From NCBI RefSeq assembly GCF_009834875.1, contig NZ_WVHT01000004.1:310001-374000 (forward strand): DNA of 64,000 bases, in the 5' to 3' direction. Shown piece by piece: positions 46,343 to 55,235 of the stretch. The stretch's first letter is position 1, and every line of letters begins with the position of its first letter. Position numbers and translations under genes: made by a program. Origin of the DNA: Hufsiella arboris. GTDB lineage: Bacteria; Bacteroidota; Bacteroidia; Sphingobacteriales; Sphingobacteriaceae. The notes beneath the pieces were generated by a model. That model was not told the DNA's origin. It ran no database searches and saw only the letters and a list, made by a program, of their open reading frames with translations.

Positions 46343-48742
46343 ATGTTAAAAAACTATATAAAAATCGCGTGGCGAAACCTCTGGAAAAACAAGGCAATTT
46401 CTTTGATCAACATCTTAGGGCTGTCTTCCGGAATCGCATTTACGTTGTTAATTGCAGGTTACGTCTGGAGCGAGCTACAGGTTAATAAAAACCTGGAAGA
46501 TCCGGGCAACCAATACATCCTTCAAAGTAAATGGAAGGATCCCAACATGGGTTTGGAACTAACCACCTTTGGCCCGCTTGCTAAAGCTTTAAAGGAGCAG
46601 TATCCACACCTAGTCAAAAATTTTTACCGGTTTGACGGCGTTACCTCCAATATTTCAAAAGGAAACAAAGCCTTCCGGGAAGGAATCCAGATTGGCGACT
46701 CCACGATGTTAAACATCTATGGTTTCAAACTTCTACACGGCGATAAACTAACTGCGTTAAATGCACCTTACAATGTGGTTATTACTGCAAACAGGGCGAT
46801 TAAATATTTTGGCAAAACGGATGTAATCGGTAAAACTATAACGGTTGAAAGTTTTTCAGGAACCAAACATGATTTTACGGTTACCGGTGTATTAGCGAAT
46901 ATCCCTCAAAACACTGTTACGCGACTGAATGACGCTAATGAAAATAATTTCTTCGTGTCGAACAGTTCTATCAATTTTTTTGGCCGAAACATTGACATCT
47001 GGACAAATCCCTACGTTATCGGATTTGTAGAGTTGCAGGATGGTATCGCTCCGTCCGCCCTGGAAAAACTAATAAAACGTCTGATCACAGAAAATGCCGG
47101 AGAGCAAACCAGCGAGATGGTTCAAACAAAACTTGAGCCTCTGGACACGTATCATCTGACGGCAAATAACGGTTTGGTCAAAAAAATGCTTTTCACTTTA
47201 TCCGGTATCGCACTCTTTATTTTGCTGATGGCGGTTATAAATTTCATTAATATCTCCATCAGTAAATCTACCACACGGATGAAGGAGATAGGATTAAGAA
47301 AAGTAATCGGCGGCTTAAAAAAACAGCTGATCCTGCAATTCTTAACGGAATCTGTTTTACTGGTTTTATTTGCGACCACATTTGCAATCGTCATTTATCT
47401 GGCGACAAGGTCCTATTTCAGTTCGATAATTGGCCGGGAAATCCCTGGTCTGTCAGCCTACCCGCTTTACTTTGCTATTTTTCCTTTCATCATCATTTTC
47501 ATCATAGGGATACTCTCTGGAATTTACCCGGCATTTTATCTCTCTTCTTTAAAGTCAATTGATTCGCTGAAGGGCAAGCTGCAGGTTAAGGAAAATATTG
47601 TTCTTCGCAAAGCTTTAATAGGTTTCCAATTTTGTATCGCGGTTATGGTTTTTGCGGGCGCCCTGATTATAACCAAGCAGGTTAACCTGTTTTTCAGTCG
47701 CGATTTAGGTTACGATAAAGATTTTGTTGTAAGCGCACAGGTTCCGCGAGACTGGACGGTTAAGGGAGTTCAGCGGCTGGAAGCGCTCCGCAGTGAATTT
47801 TCGGAGCTTCCGCAAGTGCAGTCAGTTTCACTTTCGTATGAAATACCAAACGGCCAAAATGGAAGCCCGGCATTAATGTATAAATCTTCGGCTGATTCAA
47901 CACAAGCGATCGCAACTCAGGCGCTGGTAGCAGATGAGGATTATGCGAAGACTTATGGTATACATTTATTGGCAGGAACCTTTTTCCATCCGCGAGGTTA
48001 CAACGACTCATTAAATGTTGTGATTAACGAAACTCAGGTTAAGGCACTCGGCTGGCAAAACGAAGAAGCAATCGGTAAGCAGCTGAAGGTGCAAGGCAGT
48101 CCGTCTACGTTTATAATCGCCGGTGTAACCAAAGATTTTCACTTTGGCTCTATGCAGAAAGCTATTCAGCCTGTCACTTTCTTCCATGTTCTTTACGCAC
48201 CAACTTACCGTTTTCTCTCCTTTAAGCTTAAATCCGGCGATATAGAACAGAGCCTTTCGGCCCTTCAAAAAAGATGGTCAGTGCTTTTACCGGGCGCGCC
48301 ATTTGAATATACTTTTATGGACGAAACGCTGAAAGAATTATATAAAACAGAATTGCAGCTTAAAAAAGCGTCCTACATGGCCTCTGTATTATCGCTGATC
48401 ATTGTCGCTTTGGGTATGCTCGGGCTAATTTCACTAAGTGTTCAAAAACGGACTAAAGAAATTGGAATCCGGAAGGTACTTGGGTCATCGGTAATTTCCA
48501 TTGTATCAATTTTTTTAAAGGAATTTTTCGCTATTCTGCTGGTTGCGGGAACTGTAGCGTCCTTTCTGTGCTACTACATGATGCAGGGCTGGCTGGAGGA
48601 TTATGCTTACCGGATACCGTTAACATCCCTGCCTTTCCTTATATCGGTTATCTCGCTTGCAATAATAACTTCCGCTTTGATTATCGTGCAAACCATCAAA
48701 GCTGCTCTGGCCAATCCAGTAAAAAGTTTAAGAACCGAATAA
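46343..48742 (+). CDS. MacB-like double-FtsX ABC permease (perm13)
   Basis: 799 aa from MLKNYIKIAWRN at 46343 (the frame is open back to 46271 without family similarity). A divergent copy: the segment after TM1 reads VWSELQVNKNLEDPGNQYIL instead of the usual DELSYDRYH, and TM2 ends NFINISISKSTTRMKEIGLRKVIGGL where the siblings have NFMNLSTARS. Second coupling motif TKEIGIRKVLGSS. Second domain landmark SYEIPNGQNGSPALMYKSS. TM6 reads LIIVALGMLGLISLSV. Tail NPVKSLRTE. Confidence 0.91.
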   Translation: MLKNYIKIAWRNLWKNKAISLINILGLSSGIAFTLLIAGYVWSELQVNKNLEDPGNQYILQSKWKDPNMGLELTTFGPLAKALKEQYPHLVKNFYRFDGVTSNISKGNKAFREGIQIGDSTMLNIYGFKLLHGDKLTALNAPYNVVITANRAIKYFGKTDVIGKTITVESFSGTKHDFTVTGVLANIPQNTVTRLNDANENNFFVSNSSINFFGRNIDIWTNPYVIGFVELQDGIAPSALEKLIKRLITENAGEQTSEMVQTKLEPLDTYHLTANNGLVKKMLFTLSGIALFILLMAVINFINISISKSTTRMKEIGLRKVIGGLKKQLILQFLTESVLLVLFATTFAIVIYLATRSYFSSIIGREIPGLSAYPLYFAIFPFIIIFIIGILSGIYPAFYLSSLKSIDSLKGKLQVKENIVLRKALIGFQFCIAVMVFAGALIITKQVNLFFSRDLGYDKDFVVSAQVPRDWTVKGVQRLEALRSEFSELPQVQSVSLSYEIPNGQNGSPALMYKSSADSTQAIATQALVADEDYAKTYGIHLLAGTFFHPRGYNDSLNVVINETQVKALGWQNEEAIGKQLKVQGSPSTFIIAGVTKDFHFGSMQKAIQPVTFFHVLYAPTYRFLSFKLKSGDIEQSLSALQKRWSVLLPGAPFEYTFMDETLKELYKTELQLKKASYMASVLSLIIVALGMLGLISLSVQKRTKEIGIRKVLGSSVISIVSIFLKEFFAILLVAGTVASFLCYYMMQGWLEDYAYRIPLTSLPFLISVISLAIITSALIIVQTIKAALANPVKSLRTE

Positions 48743-48782
48743 AAAAAGTCGATTAATAATTCATCACATAAACCTGTTTGAC

Positions 48783-51165
48783 ATGTTTAATTTTTTTCAA
48801 ACCACTTTCCGTAATCTCTGGAAAAACAAATCCTACAGTTTTTTGAATATAATTGGTTTATCCATAGGCATTGCCTGCGCCGGTTTTATCTTTTTGTGGG
48901 TTGAAAGTGAGCTGAACTATGATAGCTTTAATAAAAAGAAAAACCTGTTATATTTTGTAAGAGAAAACCAAAAGTATGACACCTATACGGCAACATTTGG
49001 TTCAACGCCCGGCATTTTAGCGCCTGCTATGCAAGCGGAAATTCCGGGTATTGCAAACACCTGCCGTATGAATGAAGACAACGCTTCAAAGCTTTTTACT
49101 ATCGGTACCAAATCGATGTACGCGGGTGGTCATTACGCCGAAGCTTCGTTATTCAGCATGTTCACACTGCCGTTTGTGGATGGAAACGCAGCGACCGCTT
49201 TTAAACAACTGCATTCATTGGTTATCACTCAAAAAACAGCGAAGAAGTTTTTTGGAACTGATAAAGACGTTGTTGGCAAAACGGTCCGTGTTGATAATAA
49301 ACAAGATTATGTAATCACGGGTGTTGTAAAGGACATCCCCGAAAATTCATCATTGCAGTTTGAGTGGCTTGCTCCTTCAGATCTGGTTTGACGCCAGTGA
49401 CTGGGCACATAAATGGGGTAATAACTGTCTCAGCACCTATGTCGAATTAAAGCCCGGCATTCAGCCATCGTCGGTAAATAAATTATTGTACAATTTTATT
49501 CAACACCGCGACCCAAAATCAATTGCACGCCCTTTCCTGTTTAGCATGAACGATTGGCACTTACGAAATGATTTTGATAACGGCGTGCAAACCGGGGGCG
49601 GCGCTATTCAATATGTTCAGCTGTTTTCTATTATCGCCTGGATAACCTTATTGATAGCCTGTATTAATTTTATGAACCTTGCTACCGCCCGCAGTGAAAA
49701 ACGTGCGAGAGAAGTAGGTGTAAGAAAAGTATTGGGTGCAGGTAAGCGAAACCTGATTTTTCAGTTTATCGGCGAAGCCATGTTCATGTCGTTAATATCA
49801 GCTATTGCAGCAGTGATAATCATGATATTGATTCTGCCTGCATTTAATACTTTGGTACAAAAAAGCCTTGTGCTCGATTTAGCTAGCCCGCTGCATATCT
49901 CGGCACTACTCGCCATAACATTGATTTGCGGGTTAATTGCAGGCAGTTATCCTTCATTTTATTTATCATCCTTTAATCCGGTGTTTGTTTTAAAAGGACT
50001 GAAAGTGAAAACCGGGAGCGCGACCATTATCAGAAAAGGTTTGGTAGTGTTGCAGTTCAGTATTTCAATTATCCTGATCATCAGCACCATTATCATCTAC
50101 AGGCAGATACAGCACGTAAAAAACCGCAATCTGGGATTTGACAAAAACAAGCTGCTGCAAATAGATCTTAAGGGCGATATGGCCAAGAATTATGATGCGA
50201 TAAAACAAGATTTGCTGAATACGGGAATGATAAGCAGCGTAGCACTTTCAGACTATACCACCTTGTATGGCGGCAATAACACAGGCGGGTTAACATGGGA
50301 AGGAAAAACTTCTGCCGCACAGATTCTGATCTCACAGCGTTCCGTAAGTCAGGGCTTTTTCAGTACATCCGGCATGACTATTTTGTCAGGACGAGACATA
50401 ACAGCAGCGGACAGCGCATTTGTAAATAAAACGATCAACATTGTTATTACACAAAGCCTGGAAAAGCTGATGGGCAAAGGAAGTGCTATTGGTAAGACGC
50501 TGCACATGGAAGGCGATGAGAGTGGTATGCAGGCGCAGGTTGTGGGCGTGGTAAATGACTACGTGTATGGAGATATGTACGGTAAACCTGATCCGGTTAT
50601 GTTCTTCTACGTTAAGCCGGCAAACGCAAATGAGCTATATATTCGCTTAAAACCAAATGCGGATACCGAGGCGTCTCTGGCAGCTGTCCAGAAAGTTATT
50701 AAAAATAATAACCCGGCCTATCCATTCAATTATCAATTCGTCGACGATCAATTCAACCAGATGTTTATGAATGAAATGCTGATAAGCAAACTTTCACGGG
50801 TATTCGCGGCGCTCGCAATTATCATTTCATGCTTAGGACTATTTGGCCTTCCTGCATATACGGCAGAGCGTAGAATTAAAGAAATTGGTGTACGCAAAGT
50901 TCTTGGCGCAAGTGTTACAGGAATTGCAGCGTTACTGTCGAAAGATTTTTTAAAACTGGTTGCATTGTCTTGCATCGTAGCCTTTCCGGCATCATGGTTA
51001 ACAATGCACAACTGGCTGCAAAATTACAAATACAGGATTGACATTAGCTGGTGGATATTTGCAGCTGCCGGCATTTCAGCGATAATGATTGCGTTAATCA
51101 CCGTAAGCTTCCAGTCAGTTAAGGCGGCGATAGCGAATCCGGTTAAGAGTTTGAGAACGGAGTGA
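48783..51165 (+). pseudogene. MacB-like double-FtsX ABC permease with one frameshift (perm14)
   Basis: The N-terminal part (48783-49391) runs MFNFFQTTFRN to SLQFEWLAPSDLV and stops. The rest, in the next frame, continues at about QIWFDASDWAHKWGNN up to the stop at 51163-51165. Removing one T from CCTTC at 49374-49378 restores a protein of about 793 aa that aligns with perm3 across the break with correct spacing (from FMP/LAP to WGNN). Coupling motifs AREVGVRKVLGAG and IKEIGVRKVLGAS and the tail NPVKSLRTE are intact. No other defects were seen, so the lesion is recent, a sequencing error, or recoded. Last gene of the module B unit. Confidence 0.85.
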
Positions 51166-51225
51166 AAAAATGGCATCAGCAGGCGATTCAAACATGCAAC
51201 CGCTACTTTCAACTCGTACTACCAA

Positions 51226-51262
51226 TGTACGTATTCGAACAACTTTTGTGCAGAAGCGAACA
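51226..51262 (+). promoter_or_regulatory. Putative enhancer pair, module C
   Basis: Outer palindrome TGTACGTATTCGAACA (51226-51241) and inner TGTGCAGAAGCGAACA (51247-51262), again starting 21 bp apart. The inner left arm is the weakest of the set (TGTGCA against CGAACA). Confidence 0.65.
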
Positions 51263-51315
51263 CTTATGAATTCGTCAAGTGCTTCTAATCACATTTTAAA
51301 CAAGTTTTTCACGGA

Positions 51316-51331
51316 TGGCATTTTATCTGTA
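51316..51331 (+). promoter_or_regulatory. Sigma-54-like -24/-12 promoter, module C (perm15 unit)
   Basis: TGGCATTTTATCTGTA, identical to the module D element. It begins 69 bp after the inner palindrome start and ends 78 nt before the perm15 start codon. Confidence 0.65.
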
Positions 51332-51409
51332 ACTGATGACTATTGAGTTATCAATACAAGGTAACACACTATTAAGGCCGAAGTCTGATTTTTATCAAAA
51401 CCGGACAAG

Positions 51410-53818
51410 ATGCTTAAAAACTATTTCAAAATAGCCTGGCGAAACCTTTTGAGAAACAAAGGTTATTCATTTATAAATATTTTCGGATTAGCTGTTGGTT
51501 TGGCAACCTGTATCCTGATTTTTTTATTCGTATCCGACGAATTAAGTTATAATGCCTACAACACAAAAGCCGACAGAATTTATCGGCTCAATGCCGACTT
51601 TTTGGTTAACGGAAACTCTTTTAATGAGCGCACTGTTCCGGCGCAGTTTGGAAACGTCCTGGTAAAAGATTATCCGCAGATCGAGAACGCTACCCGTGTA
51701 ACCGATTTCGGAGAGATTTTGGTAAAAAAGGGCAATGAGACGCTGATTGAAAAAAATGCCGCTTTCGCTGATGCCAATATATTTGACATCTTCACTTTAC
51801 CAATGCTAGCCGGCGATCCTAAAACGGCTTTAGTTGAACCAAATTCGATCGTGATTTCGGAGCGAATAGCTAAAAAATATTTTGGCTCAGGTAATGCTGT
51901 CGGAAAAACGATGTTACTTAACAATACCGACAACTATAAAGTAACCGGAGTTATTAAAGATATGCCGGCGCAATCCCATATCCATTATGACTTTTTAAAA
52001 GCCATGTCGGGCAATGCCGACAGCCGCAATACCAATTGGATGAGCGATAATTATGAGACTTACCTCCTCGCACGACCCGGCACATCAGAGCAATCAATCA
52101 ATAATTTCCTGAAAGAAGCCACAAAAAAATATATGGAACCGGCTTTAAAAGCCATGGCCGGAAGCACGATCAATGAGCTGGAACAAAACGGCGGACATTT
52201 CAGATACTTAGCGATTCCTATCAAAAAAATTCATTTGGAGTCCACATTAAGTAATGAAGCAGAGCCGTCCGGCAATATCCAGTATGTATATGTTTTCATT
52301 GCAGCTTCCATATTCATTTTGCTAATTGCCTGCGTAAACTTCATGAATCTTTCAACTGCACGTTCCGCCGGCCGCTCAAAAGAAGTTGGCGTGCGTAAAG
52401 TCTTAGGTTCCGACCGCTCGCATTTAATTTCACAGTTCCTGACAGAGTCCGTTTTGACAAGTTTCATATCAGTTATCATCGCTTTAATTATCGCCACTGC
52501 CCTAATCCCCTATCTAAACCAGTTGTCCGGCAAAGAGCTTGACCTGGGCTTGTTTACAAATATTTGGCTGTTACCTTCTTTAGTATCAGTCGCTTTAATT
52601 GTAGGGCTGGTTGCCGGCAGTTACCCGGCATTTTTTCTTTCCGCATTTCAACCAGTTAAGGTTTTAAAAGGATCGCCATCAACAGGTTTTAAAGGCGGGT
52701 GGCTGCGAAACAGCCTGGTAGTTTTTCAATTCGCTGCAGCGATTATTCTGATTGTCGGAACGATCGTTATTTACAGTCAGCTAAATTATATACAAAATAA
52801 AAAGCTGGGATATAACCGTGAGCAGGTGCTCGTTTTAAAAAATACGGCTTCGCTTTATATTCATGCAAAGGCATTTAAAAACGAGGTGCTGCAAATTCCG
52901 GGTGTAGAAGCCGGAACCATTACAAACAATTTGCCGACATCTTTAAATTTTAATACTACGATATTTTCTAAAGATGCTGCACGAAGTAAAGGTCAGGTGA
53001 TGGGAATCGCACAGTGGGATGTTGATGCAGATTTTATTCCGACAATGGGAATGACCATGATAGACGGAAGAAATTTTTCAGCATTGATTTCAACTGATTC
53101 TGTTGGAATAGTCGTAAATGAATCAGCTGTGAGATTACTGGGGCTTAGAGAACCGATAGGAAAAAATATATACGCCAGTGGCAAAAAACTTAATATTATT
53201 GGAGTAGTTAAAGATTTCAATACAGGTTCGCTAAGAACAAAAATACCTCCGCTGGTTATCTCACTCGCCGAAAGCAGGAACATCATGGCCTTCCGTGTGA
53301 AGACAAAAAATATATCTGCGGTGATCGGCCAGATAGAAAATAAATATCACGCGGTTGAAAAGATGGCGGGCCAGCCATTCATGTACTCATTTCTCGACGA
53401 TGATTTTAACAGCCTTTACCAGTCCGAACAACGCACCGGAAAGCTTTTTATCTCTTTTGCCGCAATAGCAATTTTCATTGCCTGTTTAGGGCTGTTCGGT
53501 TTAATCACCTATGCTGCAGAACAGCGTACCAAAGAAATTGGTGTACGAAAAGTGCTGGGCGCCAGCATCAGTAACATCGTTTTGTTATTGTCGAACGACT
53601 TTTTAAAACTGGTAGCTATCGCAGCAATCATCGCGTTCCCGCTGGCATGGTATTCTATGAACTTATGGCTCCGTGATTTTGCGTACCGAATCGACATTAC
53701 CTGGTGGGTTTTTGCTTTGGCGGGCGTGCTGGCTTTCGTCATCGCTTTTGGTACGGTAAGTTTTCAGGCAATCAAAGCGGCGGTAGCAAACCCGGTAAAG
53801 AGTTTAAGAACGGAATAA
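51410..53818 (+). CDS. MacB-like double-FtsX ABC permease (perm15)
   Basis: 802 aa, start MLKNYFKIAWRN. Closest to perm1: both have GLATC in TM1, the DPKTALVEP motif, an NW-x-S-x-N-x-x-TY block, GNIQYVYxF and a VLKG-x-x-x-x-GFKxxWLRxxLVVFQFA junction before TM5. Coupling motifs SKEVGVRKVLGSD and TKEIGVRKVLGAS. Second domain landmark TNNLPTSLNFNTTIFSKD. Tail NPVKSLRTE. It begins the module C unit; the beta-helix-like gene follows after 234 nt. Confidence 0.93.
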   Translation: MLKNYFKIAWRNLLRNKGYSFINIFGLAVGLATCILIFLFVSDELSYNAYNTKADRIYRLNADFLVNGNSFNERTVPAQFGNVLVKDYPQIENATRVTDFGEILVKKGNETLIEKNAAFADANIFDIFTLPMLAGDPKTALVEPNSIVISERIAKKYFGSGNAVGKTMLLNNTDNYKVTGVIKDMPAQSHIHYDFLKAMSGNADSRNTNWMSDNYETYLLARPGTSEQSINNFLKEATKKYMEPALKAMAGSTINELEQNGGHFRYLAIPIKKIHLESTLSNEAEPSGNIQYVYVFIAASIFILLIACVNFMNLSTARSAGRSKEVGVRKVLGSDRSHLISQFLTESVLTSFISVIIALIIATALIPYLNQLSGKELDLGLFTNIWLLPSLVSVALIVGLVAGSYPAFFLSAFQPVKVLKGSPSTGFKGGWLRNSLVVFQFAAAIILIVGTIVIYSQLNYIQNKKLGYNREQVLVLKNTASLYIHAKAFKNEVLQIPGVEAGTITNNLPTSLNFNTTIFSKDAARSKGQVMGIAQWDVDADFIPTMGMTMIDGRNFSALISTDSVGIVVNESAVRLLGLREPIGKNIYASGKKLNIIGVVKDFNTGSLRTKIPPLVISLAESRNIMAFRVKTKNISAVIGQIENKYHAVEKMAGQPFMYSFLDDDFNSLYQSEQRTGKLFISFAAIAIFIACLGLFGLITYAAEQRTKEIGVRKVLGASISNIVLLLSNDFLKLVAIAAIIAFPLAWYSMNLWLRDFAYRIDITWWVFALAGVLAFVIAFGTVSFQAIKAAVANPVKSLRTE

Positions 53819-54052
53819 AAAGTTGTCATAAATCAGTTATTAGCTTTTAAACTCCTGTTTAATGTATTATATAAAAGCTTAAGCTGATGGCACAAGCTGA
53901 AAGCTAAAGACCATGCAACCTTTTTTAACATGCATGCGTCTATTAGATTTAGAGTTGAACATGCCATCAATAACTATTAAAAGAAACTAAATTTTCAAAC
54001 CCTATAGAGCTTAAAAACGGGATAAACCGTGCACCAATTAATATTCAGTCAC
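53819..54052 (+). other. Gap between perm15 and the beta-helix-like gene
   Basis: 234 nt. It holds AGCT-rich words (AAAGCTTAAGCTG, CAAGCTGAAAGCTAAAG at 53875-53909) of the same family as at 15650, and the string AATGTATTATA also present in the perm3-perm4 gap. A 25-codon frame at 53913-53990 (MQPFLTCMRLL...) is not supported by anything else. I see no enhancer pair and no sigma-54-like element here. Confidence 0.4.
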
Positions 54053-55090
54053 ATGAAACCATCAAAACTTATTTTAACATTCATTCTCACTGCGAGTTCA
54101 GTGGCACTGTTACGCGCGCAAAGTAACGAATCGCCATACCTGACCAAATCGCTGACTTCTGAAAACATTAAAAATGTAAATCTTGAAACCAGCGGCGGCA
54201 GTTTACTTGTTGCCGGAGGTGACACGAACCCTCGCATCGAAGTTTACGTGCGAGGCAACAACAATAAGAACCTTTCAAAATCGGAAATTGAGTCGCTGTT
54301 AAATGAATATTACGACCTGAAAGTCGAAGCCAGCGGCGGCACCTTAAATGCCAAGGCAAAGACGAAGAAAAACATGAACAACTGGAAAAATTCTGTTTCC
54401 ATTTCGTTCAAAGCATATGTACCTAAAAATGTATCGACAAATCTGACCACTTCAGGAGGAAGCATCCGTCTGTCAAATTTAACAGGGGAACAAAACTTTA
54501 CCACGAGCGGTGGCAGCCTGCATGTAAGTCAGTTAACCGGGGATATCAAAGGACAAACCTCTGGCGGAAGCATCCAGATAGAAGATTCCAAAGACAAAAT
54601 CGAACTAGCTACCAGCGGCGGCAGTATTAGGGCATCGGGCTGTGAAGGAACTATCGAACTGAACACTTCTGGAGGTTCGCTAAATTTTTCGGATTTGAAG
54701 GGAACGATAAAAGCAGTGACCAGCGGAGGAAGCGTCCAGGGAACAGACATTTCAGGTGAATTGATTACTCATACTTCCGGTGGTTCTATCAACCTCGACC
54801 GCATTTCAGGCAGCCTGGACGCAGCAACTAGCGCAGGGAGTGCTCATGTTAACATGTTATCTGTCGACAAATATGTAAAAGTAGATGTTAGTTCGGGACA
54901 TGCAGATATTCAACTGCCAGGCTCAAAAGGTCTGAACCTGAATTTAAGCGCACAAAAAGTTAATGCAGACAACCTGACGAACTTTAGCGGGACAAAAGAA
55001 AAAGACCGGATTAACGGTAAACTAAACGGCGGCGGTGCAGACGTTGATGTGCGGGTTTCATCGGGAAATATTAACCTGGTAGTAAAATAG
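54053..55090 (+). CDS. Secreted beta-helix-like protein with 18-residue TSGGS repeats (DUF4097-type)
   Basis: 345 aa. Signal peptide MKPSKLILTFILTASSVALLRAQ, then an irregular region with two isolated copies (TSGGS at 46, ASGGT at 93). From residue 131 an exact 18-residue ladder of TSGGS-centred units follows: 131, 149, 167, 185, 203, 221, 239, then a degenerate copy at 257 and looser coils (VSSGHADIQL, VSSGNINLVVK). This fits a parallel beta-helix of the DUF4097 / auto-transporter head type found in Bacteroidota. The frame opens at a GTG at 54029, but ATG at 54053 gives the proper signal peptide. Position inside the module C unit suggests surface or periplasmic work linked to the exporters, unproven. 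Confidence 0.85.
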   Translation: MKPSKLILTFILTASSVALLRAQSNESPYLTKSLTSENIKNVNLETSGGSLLVAGGDTNPRIEVYVRGNNNKNLSKSEIESLLNEYYDLKVEASGGTLNAKAKTKKNMNNWKNSVSISFKAYVPKNVSTNLTTSGGSIRLSNLTGEQNFTTSGGSLHVSQLTGDIKGQTSGGSIQIEDSKDKIELATSGGSIRASGCEGTIELNTSGGSLNFSDLKGTIKAVTSGGSVQGTDISGELITHTSGGSINLDRISGSLDAATSAGSAHVNMLSVDKYVKVDVSSGHADIQLPGSKGLNLNLSAQKVNADNLTNFSGTKEKDRINGKLNGGGADVDVRVSSGNINLVVK

Positions 55091-55119
55091 CCTAGCCGAT
55101 AGCGCTGTCAGCGTTTCCT

Positions 55120-55156
55120 CGTTCGTTTCTGAACGAATGCTGTTCGATAACGAACA
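55120..55156 (+). promoter_or_regulatory. Putative enhancer pair, module D
   Basis: Outer CGTTCGTTTCTGAACG (55120-55135) and inner TGTTCGATAACGAACA (55141-55156, perfect 6-bp arms), starts 21 bp apart. It begins 30 nt after the beta-helix gene stop. Confidence 0.8.
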
Positions 55157-55166
55157 CCAAATAAAT

Positions 55167-55203
55167 AAAAAAACAGCTTCCGACCGCTTGGAAGCTGTTT
55201 TTT
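55167..55203 (+). terminator. Strong terminator placed inside module D
   Basis: AAAACAGCTTCC pairs with GGAAGCTGTTTT around an 8-nt loop, A-run before and six T after, usable in both directions. It lies between the enhancer pair and the -24/-12 element, so read-through from the perm15 unit stops before the perm16 promoter. Confidence 0.88.
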
Positions 55204-55208
55204 ATTAA

Positions 55209-55224
55209 TGGCATTTTATCTGTA
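55209..55224 (+). promoter_or_regulatory. Sigma-54-like -24/-12 promoter, module D (perm16)
   Basis: TGGCATTTTATCTGTA, starting 68 bp after the inner palindrome start. The -12 end is only 11 nt before the perm16 start codon, so initiation near +1 would give an almost leaderless mRNA. Confidence 0.65.
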
Positions 55225-55235
55225 TTAAGCTTCTT

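Noticed and set aside
51253-51285. Stem GAAGC...CACTT / AAGTG...GCTTC overlapping module C as terminator
   Set aside because: It has a bulge, a long loop and no T-run; it probably arises by chance from the enhancer sequence.
53891-53906. TGGCAC in the gap before the beta-helix gene as sigma-54 promoter
   Set aside because: The -12 position reads AAAG, not GC or GT, and there is no enhancer palindrome upstream.
54100-55090. TSGGS-coding repeats as a CRISPR-like or DNA tandem repeat
   Set aside because: The 54-nt period is kept only at protein level; DNA units differ by codon use and there are no spacers.
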